Source: Geothermobacter hydrogeniphilus (lineage in GTDB: Bacteria > Desulfobacterota > Desulfuromonadia > Desulfuromonadales > Geothermobacteraceae). From it: a DNA stretch of 64,000 nt. The stretch is taken from contig NZ_PPFX01000019.1 in assembly GCF_002898515.1 (NCBI RefSeq), positions 1 to 64,000 on the forward strand, given 5' to 3'. The notes below the pieces were generated by a model, which was given only the letters and a program-made list of their open reading frames with translations, searched no databases and was not told the origin of the DNA. Numbering within the stretch: position 1 is the first letter of the stretch; every line of letters starts with the position of its first letter. Both the position numbers and the translations under genes were made by a program. This document shows, in pieces, positions 1-8,162 of this stretch.

Positions 1-55
1 CCGTACGCACGGTGGTGTGGGAGGACGGCGGGGGCAACCCCGCCTCCTACCCGAT
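1..55 (+). mobile_element. 3' end of a group II intron (domains V-VI), cut by window edge
   Basis: The first bases read as the 3' strand of domain V (ending CGCACGGTGGT), followed by a textbook domain VI. In domain VI, 19-25 pairs with 45-52, 27-33 pairs with 38-44, and a GCAA tetraloop lies at 34-37. An unpaired A at 49 in the 3' strand is the expected branch-point adenosine, 7 nt from a 3' end at ...CCCGAT (55). The reverse transcriptase and the rest of the intron must lie left of the window. The call rests on the fold and end sequence only. Confidence 0.8.
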
Positions 56-57
56 CT

Positions 58-84
58 GGCCGGGTCACGCCCGGCCTTGTTTTC
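58..84 (+). terminator. Intrinsic terminator just downstream of the group II intron
   Basis: A perfect 7-bp stem GGCCGGG (58-64) / CCCGGCC (70-76) with loop TCACG is followed by TTGTTTT. It terminates rightward transcription coming from outside the window. It starts three bases after the inferred intron 3' end. Class C bacterial group II introns are known to favour terminator-like sites, so it may be part of the target site. Confidence 0.75.
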
Positions 85-88
85 AGCC

Positions 89-295
89 TCAGGTGAAGCC
101 GGATGATTTTCCGCAGCCAGCGGCGCAGGGTGGGGCTCCCGTGGCGGCCGCGCCGACCTGGCCTTTGGCTGGAATTGAGATCGCCTTGGCGGCGGTCGCG
201 CCGCAGTCGGGACAGGGGTGTTCGGTGACGTCGCTGTGACTCAGCTTCTCAAATGTCCGGTCGCAGGCCGCACAGTGGAATTCATAGATCGGCAT
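89..295 (-). CDS. FmdB-family zinc-ribbon protein
   Basis: A 68-residue protein opening MPIYEFHCAACDRTFEKL, the hallmark of the FmdB/CxxC_CxxC_SSSS regulatory family. One zinc-ribbon knuckle is CAAC and the second is CPDC about 20 residues later, so four cysteines can bind Zn. The C-terminus is Gly/Ala-rich with an extra CAAGC. The ATG at 295 has a strong GGAGG about 7 bp upstream. Members are small, probably regulatory proteins, and the specific function is not known. It is transcribed away from the hydrogenase-like operon and shares no obvious operon with it. Confidence 0.85.
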   Translation of the reverse strand: MPIYEFHCAACDRTFEKLSHSDVTEHPCPDCGATAAKAISIPAKGQVGAAATGAPPCAAGCGKSSGFT

Positions 296-374
296 GAAAA
301 ACCTCCTTGGGGCACCCCGGTCGACAGGGTTACTTTATTCGTATTTTTGAATAATGTTGGGATGAAGTCAACCC

Positions 375-417
375 TTGACATTTTCTCCCTTCTGTAGATA
401 ATGTCCAAAATTGTCCA
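375..417 (+). promoter_or_regulatory. Promoter and direct-repeat operator of Ehr/Hyf-like operon 1
   Basis: TTGACA (375-380) is 18 bp from TAATGT (399-404), a credible sigma-70 promoter. TGTCCA at 402-407 and again at 412-417 form a 10-bp-period direct repeat overlapping the -10. The same arrangement, including TTGACATTTT and the bases around the repeats, is found at 8091-8133 in front of the HTH-EIIA regulator. Its placement on the -10 suggests repression, but activation is not excluded. The first gene starts 340 bp downstream. Confidence 0.7.
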
Positions 418-420
418 ATC

Positions 421-758
421 ATGGAAGTAGATTTTGAGATTTTTTATGAGTTTTTGGTTAAAGCTGTGGTCTGCCTGTTGCACCTCAATCGCCCGACCCG
501 GTTACACTGCTTCTCGGTGCGGCCGATCGACTATCGGGTACTTGACCGCAAACCGGTGTAATTATCTTTTCCAGCCCTTTTTGCCGGCAATAAAGACTCT
601 TTTGGTCAGTTTTTATGCCTGGTTTATGTGTTGTGTGGTCCGGTCATGCGGGGCGTCCTCCCTTGGGGGGGGGCAGGAGGAGATCCTCACTGTCGAAGAA
701 AAACTGACCCATCCGTAATTCTTTCTGCGATAGACACTGTTTGATAGGAGATGAACGA
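421..758 (+). other. Long leader before operon 1, no gene recognised
   Basis: About 340 bp separate the promoter from the first start codon. No open frame here resembles a protein and I could not fold it into a known riboswitch class. It contains a nine-G tract at 665-673 followed by AGGAGGAG, too far from the start to act as its ribosome site. It is probably an untranslated leader, or hides a downstream promoter that I cannot identify. Confidence 0.4.
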
Positions 759-2756
759 ATGACCATGAACCTGCTTCTCACCGGTGCCTTATTGCTGCTT
801 GTTTCCGGTGTGCCCGGCTTGCTGCTGTCCCGGGCATCCGGTTTGGGGGAACGGATCGCTCTGTTGCTGGTTGCCGCTGGAACCGTCTGCGGCCTGACCG
901 GTGTGGCTGGTGTGTTGCGTTCGCCTGTGCCCCTGCTGCTGCACCTGCCCTGGTCAATGCCCGGTGGCAGTCTGAGTCTGAGTGCCGACGGAGTGGCGCT
1001 GATCTTTCTGCTGCCAATTTTCATCATCTCCTTTTGCGGCGCCCTTTACGGGCTTGGTTACTGGAAGCAGGCGGAGCACCAACGCAACGGCCGCAAGCTG
1101 CGCTTCTGCTACGGACTTCTGGCCGGGAGCATGGCGCTCGTGGTGCTGGCTGCCAATGCGGTGCTGTTCATTATCGTCTGGGAGTTGATGGCGCTGGCCG
1201 GGTATTTTCTTATCACAACTGAGGATGACAAGGAACCGGTACGCAAGGCCGGCTACGTTTACTTCGCCGCGACTCACCTTGGCACTGCGGCTCTGCTGGT
1301 GATGTTCGTTCTTTTGGGACAGACGACCGGCAGCCTCGATTTTGTCAAGCCGCAGAGCCTTGACGGGACTGCACCGCTGGCTGGTCTGATTTTCTTCCTG
1401 GCCTTGCTCGGTTTCGGTTCCAAGGCCGGTTTCATGCCGTTGCACCTGTGGCTTCCGGGTGGCCACGGCAGCGCCCCTTCGCATGTCTCGGCCATCCTTT
1501 CCGGGGTGATGATCAAGACCGGCATCTACGGTATTGTCAGGGTGGCCGGTTTTTACACGGCGCCGCCGGCCTGGTGGGGGTGGTTGTTACTCGTCATTGG
1601 GACCATTTCGGGGGTTATGGGAGTCGCCTATGCCATCGCTCAGCACGACTTAAAACGGCTTCTTGCTTACCACAGCGTCGAAAATATCGGCATCATAGGC
1701 ATAGGATTAGGGCTGGCACTGATCGGCCGGAGTTATCATCTGCCACTGTTGACCGGCCTCGGTTTGGCCGGTGCATTGTTGCATGTCATCAACCATTCTT
1801 TGTTTAAGTCCCTACTTTTCTACACTGCCGGAGCGGTGATCCATGCCACCGGTACCCAGGAGATCGACCGCTACGGCGGGCTAATCAAGTCGATGCCGAA
1901 AACCGCGGTTTTGTTCGTTGGCGCGGCGGTCGCCATCTGCGGGTTGCCGCCCCTGAACGGCTTCGTCTCCGAGTGGCTGATCTATCTCGGCTTTTTCCAG
2001 GCGGTGCAGCACAGTAGCATCGGGGTTGCCCTGAGTGCCATGTTCGCCCCGGCGCTGGCCCTGATCGGCGGGCTGGCGGTCGCCTGTTTTGTGAAGGTCT
2101 TCGGTATCACCTTTCTCGGCAACCCGCGCACGGAGGCAGCTCGCCATGGGCACGAAGCACCGGCGTCCATGTGGCTGTCGATGAGCCTGATCCTCCTCTT
2201 CTGTTGCCTGCTTGGTCTGATCCCCTGGGTGGTTCAACCGCTGCTGCGGCGGGCCATCCTCGACTGGGGAACCGAACTGCATACTGCCGCCGCCACCTTT
2301 GCCGTCGCCCGACTGCCATGGCTGAGCATTGCTGCCAGCGTGTTGCTGCTGGTACTGCTGCTGCTGTTCGGCTGGTTGAACTGGCAACGGCACCGTTACC
2401 CGCAGCAGAGAGGAGCAACCTGGGGTTGTGGCTACCAGTTCGCCACTGAAAGGATGCAGTATACCGCTTCCTCTTTTGCCGACACCTTGGTCAGCCTGTT
2501 CAGTTGGGGACTCTGGCCGCAGAAGCATGACTGTAAGGTTCTGGGGACAATGCCGACCGAAAGTCATTTTTCCAGCCATACCCCCGATCTGGTACTCGAC
2601 CGAATGGTGTTGCCGTTGTCAACCCACATCGCCCAGGCCTGCCGCTGGCTGCGGAGGCAACTGCAGCAAGGGATCATTGGTATCTACCTGCTCTACATGG
2701 GCTTGGCAGTCGCCGGGCTGCTGGCCCTCTCTTCGCTCCTCGGAGGCGCACAATGA
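759..2756 (+). CDS. hyfB: HyfB/NuoL-like antiporter subunit, hydrogenase-related complex 1
   Basis: A polytopic protein of 665 residues of the NuoL/MrpA/HyfB proton-antiporter family, with about 14-16 membrane helices. The family's ion-channel residues are visible: Glu in the WELM helix, Lys in FGSKAGFMPLHLWLPGGH, Lys in GVMIKTGIYG, the AYHSVENIGII segment, and a C-terminal Lys in CFVKVFGI. It should pump or channel ions in the membrane arm. The ATG at 759 has TAGGAG 8 bp upstream; an in-frame TTG at 741 lacks a site. It is the first gene of operon 1 and overlaps the next gene by four bases. Hyf names are family labels only, because the complex lacks a NiFe site. Confidence 0.88.
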   Translation: MTMNLLLTGALLLLVSGVPGLLLSRASGLGERIALLLVAAGTVCGLTGVAGVLRSPVPLLLHLPWSMPGGSLSLSADGVALIFLLPIFIISFCGALYGLGYWKQAEHQRNGRKLRFCYGLLAGSMALVVLAANAVLFIIVWELMALAGYFLITTEDDKEPVRKAGYVYFAATHLGTAALLVMFVLLGQTTGSLDFVKPQSLDGTAPLAGLIFFLALLGFGSKAGFMPLHLWLPGGHGSAPSHVSAILSGVMIKTGIYGIVRVAGFYTAPPAWWGWLLLVIGTISGVMGVAYAIAQHDLKRLLAYHSVENIGIIGIGLGLALIGRSYHLPLLTGLGLAGALLHVINHSLFKSLLFYTAGAVIHATGTQEIDRYGGLIKSMPKTAVLFVGAAVAICGLPPLNGFVSEWLIYLGFFQAVQHSSIGVALSAMFAPALALIGGLAVACFVKVFGITFLGNPRTEAARHGHEAPASMWLSMSLILLFCCLLGLIPWVVQPLLRRAILDWGTELHTAAATFAVARLPWLSIAASVLLLVLLLLFGWLNWQRHRYPQQRGATWGCGYQFATERMQYTASSFADTLVSLFSWGLWPQKHDCKVLGTMPTESHFSSHTPDLVLDRMVLPLSTHIAQACRWLRRQLQQGIIGIYLLYMGLAVAGLLALSSLLGGAQ

Positions 2757-3676
2757 ACCTGCTGTCACTGCTGATTCTGCATAGTCTGTTGCTGCTGTTG
2801 CTGGCGCCGCTTCTGCCTGGCATCATTGCCAAAACCAAGGCTTTTTTCGGTGGTCGCAAGGGTGCCCCGGTCTTGCAGCTTTATTTTGATCTCAATCGTC
2901 TCCGGCGTAAGGGGATGGTCGTCAGTCCGACCACCAGCTGGATCTTTTTTGTCGGCCCGCTGCTGGCCGTGGCGGTGCCGCTGACAGCGAGTCTTATGCT
3001 CCCTTTCGGCGGCCTGGCTGCGCCAGTGCGTTTCGGTGGCGATGCGATCCTGTTTGTCTACCTGTTTGGCCTGCTGCGTTTCTTTACTGCCAGCGCCGCT
3101 CTTGATACTGGCTCAGCCTTTGAGGGAATGGGCGCAGCGCGCGAGGTCAGTTTTTCCTGCCTCGCCGAACCGGCGGTGCTTCTGGTCCTGCTGTTGCTCG
3201 GTCGGCTGGCTGGAAGTTTCTCTCTGCAGCAGATGCTGGCACCGCAACAGCTGGCTGTCGCCTGGCCTGCCCAGGGAGTGACTCTCGGCCTGGCACTGGT
3301 CACCCTGTTGGTGGTTGTGCTAGCGGAGAATGCCCGTATCCCAGTCGATGACCCCAACACCCACCTGGAGTTGACCATGATTCACGAGGTCATGGTTCTC
3401 GACCACAGTGGTCCGGCACTCGGCCTGATTGAATATGGAAGTGCCTTGAAGCTCTGGGTTCTCGGCGGGCTGGTAGTTCAGCTGAGTCTGCCGCCGTTGT
3501 TGCCGACCGATCTGGCCGCGACGACTTTGTTGTTTATCGCCGGGCAACTGCTGCTGGCGCTGCTGATCGGCATCATTGAATCGGTCATGGCCCGGCTGCC
3601 GCTGCCGCGGGTGCCGGCGTTGCTGATCGGGTCTGGGCTTCTGGCGGCCTTCGGGCTGATTCTTATTTTGAGGTGA
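2753..3676 (+). CDS. hyfC: HyfC/NuoH-like membrane subunit, complex 1
   Basis: A membrane protein of 307 residues of the respiratory complex I subunit 1 (NuoH/HyfC/HycD) family, which links the membrane arm to the peripheral arm and lines the quinone- or redox-coupling cavity. The conserved stretch is ENARIPVDDPNTHLELT followed by MIHEVM, with acidic residues at the cytoplasmic interface. The FEGMGAAREVSF loop is also typical. It starts on an ATGA overlap with the previous stop, implying translational coupling. The paralogue in cluster 2 is at 10903. Confidence 0.88.
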   Translation: MNLLSLLILHSLLLLLLAPLLPGIIAKTKAFFGGRKGAPVLQLYFDLNRLRRKGMVVSPTTSWIFFVGPLLAVAVPLTASLMLPFGGLAAPVRFGGDAILFVYLFGLLRFFTASAALDTGSAFEGMGAAREVSFSCLAEPAVLLVLLLLGRLAGSFSLQQMLAPQQLAVAWPAQGVTLGLALVTLLVVVLAENARIPVDDPNTHLELTMIHEVMVLDHSGPALGLIEYGSALKLWVLGGLVVQLSLPPLLPTDLAATTLLFIAGQLLLALLIGIIESVMARLPLPRVPALLIGSGLLAAFGLILILR

Positions 3677-3677
3677 G

Positions 3678-4322
3678 ATGATGACTGAACAACTGTTGCA
3701 ACTGCTGCCGTTTGCAGTCATTCTGCTCGGCTTCTACGTTCTCGCCAGCCAGCGTCTGCGTGCCTGTGTCGAGGCGGTCGCCCTGCAGGGGGCTTTGATC
3801 TCCTGCTATCCACTGCTGCTGCATGGTTTTGAAGGCCAGGCCCTGATGCTGAGCGGTGGAGCTCTGCTGCTCAAGGGGATCGTTATCCCGCTGATGCTGC
3901 TGCGGGCAATGCGCAAACTGCAGATCGAGCGAGAAATTGAATCGCTGATCGGCTTCATCCCGACCCTGGTTGTCGGGGTAGTGGTGGCCGCCGGTGCCTT
4001 TCTGTTTGCCGACACCCTGCCGTTGGCCCTGGAACACCACCACAGTTTGGTGGTGCCGACCGCGCTGGCGACCATGGGCTGCGGTTTCCTGCTGATTATC
4101 ACCCGGCGCAAAGCCCTCACCCAGGTACTTGGTTACCTCGTGCTGGAAAACGGCATTTATATCTTCGGTGCACTGATTTCCAAGGTTCTGCCGGCGATGG
4201 TCGAAGCAGGGGTGCTGCTTGACCTGCTCGTCGCCGTCTTCATCATGGGCATCGTCCTGCACCAGATCAAACGCGAATTCTCGACGCTGGATACCCAGCC
4301 GCTGACCGAACTGAAGGAATAG
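3678..4322 (+). CDS. hyfE: HyfE-like membrane subunit, complex 1
   Basis: A hydrophobic protein of 214 residues with about six to seven helices, of the HyfE family (NuoK-like core). It has the family's internal motif IITRRKALTQVLGYLVLENGIY and the ending IMGIVLHQIKREFSTLDT. In complex I relatives this subunit sits between the NuoH-like and antiporter-like subunits and carries buried acidic residues for proton transfer. It lies one base after the hyfC stop, with AGGTGAG as ribosome site; a second ATG at 3681 is an equally possible start. Confidence 0.83.
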   Translation: MMTEQLLQLLPFAVILLGFYVLASQRLRACVEAVALQGALISCYPLLLHGFEGQALMLSGGALLLKGIVIPLMLLRAMRKLQIEREIESLIGFIPTLVVGVVVAAGAFLFADTLPLALEHHHSLVVPTALATMGCGFLLIITRRKALTQVLGYLVLENGIYIFGALISKVLPAMVEAGVLLDLLVAVFIMGIVLHQIKREFSTLDTQPLTELKE

Positions 4323-4327
4323 ATGTC

Positions 4328-5755
4328 ATGCTGTCACTGCTGATCATTCCATTGCCGCTGGCGCTGCTGGCGTTGCTGATCCCGTCTAACCGTTGGCGAC
4401 CTCTGCTGCTACCGGTGGCGGGTTTGGCCTGTGCCGCATTAGCGTTGCCACTGGTTTTCTCCAGTCAACTGGTCGTCGGCCACTGGTTCAGCCTCGATCC
4501 GCTCGGCAAACTGGTGCTGTTGGTCGTCAGTCTGTTGTTTGCCGGCTGTGGCTGCTATGGCTTCGGCTACCTGCGGATGCGCCCCGAACGCGACAACCGG
4601 GTTTTTGTCGCCAGCATGTTGATGTTTCTCTTCAGTATGCTTTTGGCGACATTAAGCCGGCATCTCGGCCTGCTCTGGGTCGCGATTGAGGCAACCACCC
4701 TGTTCAGCGCACCATTGATCTACTTTAACCGCAATCGCCACTCCATCGAGGCAACCTGGAAATACTTGCTGATCTGCTCGGTTGGCATTGCCTTGGCGAT
4801 GCTCGGTATCTTTGCCATTGCTTATGCGGCGGTCAACCAGGGAGTGCCGGTCGATCTGCAGCTTGTCACGTTACTTCAGCTTGGGCCCAAGCTCTCTCAC
4901 CCTTGGCTGCAGGCTGGTTTCATCTTTCTGCTGATCGGTTTCGGCACCAAAATGGGACTGGCGCCGATGCATACCTGGAAACCAGACACCTATGGAGAGG
5001 CGCCGGGGATGGTCGGTGCGCTGCTGGCCGGAGGGCTGACCAGCGTTGCCTTCCTCGGGGTGATGCGCGGCGTGCAGGTGATGGCGGCAGCCGGGCTGAT
5101 GCAATCGGCGCAGCGTTCACTGTTGATTCTGGGATTACTTTCGGTCGCTCTGGCGGCGGTTTTCATGGTGCGCCAACCGGATATCAAGCGGTTGCTCGCC
5201 TACTCGAGTATCGAGCACATGGGGATTCTTGCTATCGGCGTCGGCATCGGCGGGGCGGCGACCTTCGGTGCCATGTTCCACCTGCTCAACAATGCCTTCA
5301 CCAAGGGTTCGTTGTTTCTTTGTGCCGGCAACCTGCAGCGGGCCTTCGACAGTAAACAACTCGATCAGGTGCATGGCGCGATTGAACGGGTTCCGGCTTC
5401 CGGCACTCTGTTACTGCTTGGTTTCCTGGCCATTACCGGGTCGCCACCGTTCGGCCTGTTCCAGAGTGAATTCAGTATCTTGAGAGGTGCTTTCAGCCTG
5501 CATCAGGCGGGGATCGGCATTGCTCTGTTGCTTCTTTTGGGTCTGGTCTTTATCGGTATGGCTGGTACCCTGCTCCCGGCAACCCTCGGCAGATCGACGG
5601 CCCCGGTACAGAAAAAAAGTTTTGGTGACACCCCGTTGACAGTCCTGCCGCCGTTGTTGCTGCTGGCTGTGATCCTGTTGCTCGGGTTGTTTCTGCCTGA
5701 ACCACTGCATCGGCTGTTCAATGGCGCTGCCGCCCTACTGGAGGTACAGCCATGA
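4328..5755 (+). CDS. hyfF: HyfF/NuoN-like antiporter subunit, complex 1
   Basis: The second antiporter-like subunit, 475 residues with about 14 helices. Family signatures are WVAIEATTLFSAPLI (helix with Glu), GFGTKMGLAPMHTWKPDTYG (channel Lys), DIKRLLAYSSIEHMGIL, and NNAFTKGSLFLCAGN. With HyfB it gives the complex two candidate ion channels; a HyfD-like third one is absent from both clusters. It begins 5 bp after hyfE, and its TGA overlaps the next ATG (ATGA). Confidence 0.87.
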   Translation: MLSLLIIPLPLALLALLIPSNRWRPLLLPVAGLACAALALPLVFSSQLVVGHWFSLDPLGKLVLLVVSLLFAGCGCYGFGYLRMRPERDNRVFVASMLMFLFSMLLATLSRHLGLLWVAIEATTLFSAPLIYFNRNRHSIEATWKYLLICSVGIALAMLGIFAIAYAAVNQGVPVDLQLVTLLQLGPKLSHPWLQAGFIFLLIGFGTKMGLAPMHTWKPDTYGEAPGMVGALLAGGLTSVAFLGVMRGVQVMAAAGLMQSAQRSLLILGLLSVALAAVFMVRQPDIKRLLAYSSIEHMGILAIGVGIGGAATFGAMFHLLNNAFTKGSLFLCAGNLQRAFDSKQLDQVHGAIERVPASGTLLLLGFLAITGSPPFGLFQSEFSILRGAFSLHQAGIGIALLLLLGLVFIGMAGTLLPATLGRSTAPVQKKSFGDTPLTVLPPLLLLAVILLLGLFLPEPLHRLFNGAAALLEVQP

Positions 5756-7245
5756 GCCTGTCGATGCAGTTGAAAAATAACAGTTCCCTGCCGCTCAATG
5801 ACATTCATCCCTTGCCGGTGGAGGAATTCGCCAGCAGACTGCTCCATTCAGTGGCTGACGGGCTACGGGTTTCAGCCTATTTTGCCCGGCCGCGACAGGA
5901 GGGACAGTTTGATTTAATCTGCCTGCTGGCGAATGATAACAGTGGTAAATTGCAGCTTCTGCAGACCCGTATCAGTGAATGTTTCCCCTCGCTTGCAGCC
6001 CAGTGCCCGCAATTGCAACTGTTTGAACGGGAGGTGGCCGAGCAGTTCGGTCTGCAACCGGTCGGTCATCCCTGGTTGAAACCGGTACGGTTCGAACGTA
6101 ACTGGCGGGAGGAGGAAGCACCGGCACCGCTCGCCGGCGACTTCAGTGCCTATCGGGTCGAAGGGGAAGAGATCCATGAGGTCGCCGTCGGCCCGGTCCA
6201 CGCCGGGGTCATCGAACCGGGCCATTTCCGTTTCCAGTGCCACGGTGAAGAGGTCAAGCACCTGGAAATTTCCCTCGGCTTCCAGCACCGTGGATTGGAG
6301 AAGCTGCTCTGCGGCGGACCGCACAAACTCAGCCTGAAGCAGATCGAAGCCGCCGCCGGCGATACCAGCATCGGCCATGCCTGCGCCTACTGCCGGAATC
6401 TTGAAACCCTGGCTGGGGTCCAGGCTCCAGAGCGGGCCGAGGCTTTACGCAGCCTGGCCTTGGAACTGGAACGGTTGGCCAACCATGTCGGTGATGTCGG
6501 TGCTCTCTCCGGCGATACCGGTTTTCTACCTACCGCCAGTTACTGTGGAAGCATCCGCGGCAACATCCTCAATCTGACCGCCGAACTCTGTGGTAGCCGC
6601 TTCGGTCGCGGTCTGTTGATCCCCGGCGGAGTTAACTTCGATCTCAATCCGGATGAATGCCGCAAGTTGCTCGAACGGTTGACCGTCATCGAGCACGAAG
6701 TCAACGGTGCCCTAGCTCTATTTTATGATTCCCCCTCAGTGCTGGCGAGAATGGATGGAGTTGGCATTCTGAGCGCGGAAATCGCCACCGAACTGGGACT
6801 GGTCGGCATGGCGGCACGGGCGAGCGGTCTGCACCGTGACCTGCGTCTGACCCATCCGGGACCAGCGGATGGGGATTTTATCGAAATGGTCCGCCAGAAA
6901 AGAGGGGATGTTCATTCCCGCGCCCTGCTCCGTCGCCGGGAGATCGCCGCCTCCTTTGCCATGGTGCGGCAACTGCTTCAGAAGCTGCCGGACGGAGATC
7001 TGCGGGTCGCATTGGGTCCGTTACAACCGAACCGATTGGCGGTGGCCATGGTCGAAGGCTGGCGTGGCGAACTGGTGCATGTCGTCGTCACTGACGGCCG
7101 GGGAAAATTCGACCGCTACAAATTGGTCGATCCCTCCTTTCATAACTGGAACGGTTTGGCCATGGCCCTGCGAGGTCAGCAGATTTCGGACTTTCCGCTC
7201 TGCAACAAGAGCTTTAACCTGTCGTACTGCGGCTTCGATCTTTAG
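5752..7245 (+). CDS. NuoCD/HyfG-like large subunit without NiFe ligands, complex 1
   Basis: A 497-residue protein. Residues ~1-125 are NuoC-like (EVAEQFGLQPVGHPWLKPVR) and the rest is NuoD/hydrogenase-large-subunit-like (VGPVHAGVIEPGHFRF, ELERLANHVGDVGALSGD). Where true group 4 hydrogenases have CGIC before the conserved His, this protein has AGDTSIGH. The C-terminal DPCxxC is replaced by NKSFNLSYCGFDL. A nearby CAYC falls seven residues out of register with CGIC. The NiFe site is therefore absent and H2 chemistry is not expected. The fold probably serves as electron-transfer or quinone-type interface. It starts on ATGA with hyfF. Confidence 0.87.
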   Translation: MSLSMQLKNNSSLPLNDIHPLPVEEFASRLLHSVADGLRVSAYFARPRQEGQFDLICLLANDNSGKLQLLQTRISECFPSLAAQCPQLQLFEREVAEQFGLQPVGHPWLKPVRFERNWREEEAPAPLAGDFSAYRVEGEEIHEVAVGPVHAGVIEPGHFRFQCHGEEVKHLEISLGFQHRGLEKLLCGGPHKLSLKQIEAAAGDTSIGHACAYCRNLETLAGVQAPERAEALRSLALELERLANHVGDVGALSGDTGFLPTASYCGSIRGNILNLTAELCGSRFGRGLLIPGGVNFDLNPDECRKLLERLTVIEHEVNGALALFYDSPSVLARMDGVGILSAEIATELGLVGMAARASGLHRDLRLTHPGPADGDFIEMVRQKRGDVHSRALLRRREIAASFAMVRQLLQKLPDGDLRVALGPLQPNRLAVAMVEGWRGELVHVVVTDGRGKFDRYKLVDPSFHNWNGLAMALRGQQISDFPLCNKSFNLSYCGFDL

Positions 7246-7256
7246 GAGAGATCAAA

Positions 7257-8006
7257 ATGCTGAAAATTCTGTCGGAAAGATTTCGTCAAGGCAATCGCAC
7301 TAGCGCCTTTCCGCGGGTTGAGCCTGTCCTCAGCAAACGGTTCCGCGGCCTGCCGCAGATCGATGCATCACGCTGTCAAAACGGCTGTCAGAGCTGTGCC
7401 GATGATTGCCCGACCCGCGCCATTGAGCTGAAGGAGGGGGCACCGGTTCTTGATCTCGGACGCTGCCTGTTCTGCAGTAACTGCGTCTGCCCGCATGACA
7501 TCATCAAGTTCAGCAATGATTATCGCCTGGCAGTGCGTAAGCGTAAGAACTTGTTTCTGGGGAGGGAGGAGTTGCCGTTGGCCGAATCGCTGGACGACAA
7601 ACTGAAAAAGCTCTTCGGCCGATCGTTGAAGCTGCGAGTGGTCAGCGCCGGAGGTTGCAACGCCTGCGAAGCCGACTGCAATGTCCTGGGAGTGCCAACC
7701 TATGACCTGGGTCGTTTCGGAATCCAGATTGTCGCTTCACCGCGTCACGCCGACGGTCTGCTGATGACCGGACCGGTAACTCGCAATATGCAGGCCGCCC
7801 TGCTCGATACCTACGCCGCTCTGCCGGAACCGAAACTGGTCATCGCCTCCGGCGCCTGCGCCATTGCCGGCGGCCCCTTCTGTGACAGCCCTGAAACCAA
7901 CTCCGGGGTCGGCGAACTATTGCCGGTTGATCTTTACGTTCCGGGCTGCCCGCCACATCCCTACACCCTGCTCGACGGTTTGCTGCGCCTGCTTGGTAAG
8001 CGTTGA
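7257..8006 (+). CDS. Ferredoxin-NuoB fusion small subunit (HyfH-HyfI-like), complex 1
   Basis: A 249-residue fusion. Residues ~35-85 hold two [4Fe-4S] motifs: CQNGCQSCADDCP, then CLFCSNCVCP, whose last spacing is one residue instead of three. From ~115 on it is a NuoB-like small subunit with the N2-type ligands in GGCNACEADC, GACAIAGG and PGCPPHP. It should carry electrons to the NiFe-less large subunit. Cluster 2's counterpart lacks the ferredoxin part. AGGAGAG lies 8 bp before the ATG. It is the last gene of operon 1, and no clear terminator follows. Confidence 0.87.
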   Translation: MLKILSERFRQGNRTSAFPRVEPVLSKRFRGLPQIDASRCQNGCQSCADDCPTRAIELKEGAPVLDLGRCLFCSNCVCPHDIIKFSNDYRLAVRKRKNLFLGREELPLAESLDDKLKKLFGRSLKLRVVSAGGCNACEADCNVLGVPTYDLGRFGIQIVASPRHADGLLMTGPVTRNMQAALLDTYAALPEPKLVIASGACAIAGGPFCDSPETNSGVGELLPVDLYVPGCPPHPYTLLDGLLRLLGKR

Positions 8007-8090
8007 CCCCGTTCTCCTCAAGAAAACGCCCTCCGTCTTCAGCGGGGGGGAGTTTGTCTGGGCTCTTCTTCCTTCTCAATGACTTTCTTC

Positions 8091-8133
8091 TTGACATTTT
8101 GGTCTGCCTGGGAACAATGTCCAGAAATGTCCA
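8091..8133 (+). promoter_or_regulatory. Promoter and direct-repeat operator of regulator/operon 2
   Basis: TTGACA (8091-8096) is 18 bp from CAATGT (8115-8120). TGTCCA occurs at 8118-8123 and 8128-8133, ten bases apart and overlapping the -10. The layout is base-for-base the same as at 375-417. Since the HTH gene starts 30 bp downstream, autoregulation plus control of operon 1 is the simplest reading. Confidence 0.7.
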
Positions 8134-8162
8134 ATTAGAATAATGTTTTGCGGGGAATTTCT

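Noticed and set aside
434-718. 94-codon open frame in the leader of operon 1
   Set aside because: No ribosome site, no family resemblance and Cys/Arg/Trp-rich composition typical of a random frame.
6360-6400. CAYC in the complex 1 large subunit as a NiFe ligand pair
   Set aside because: When aligned on the conserved downstream segment, CAYC falls seven residues after the CGIC position, and the C-terminal pair is absent as well, so it cannot form the canonical site.
8007-8090. Terminator between operon 1 and the regulator
   Set aside because: CCCTCCG...CGGGGGG can pair weakly with a G-U, but no U-tract follows; read-through from operon 1 into the regulator is possible.
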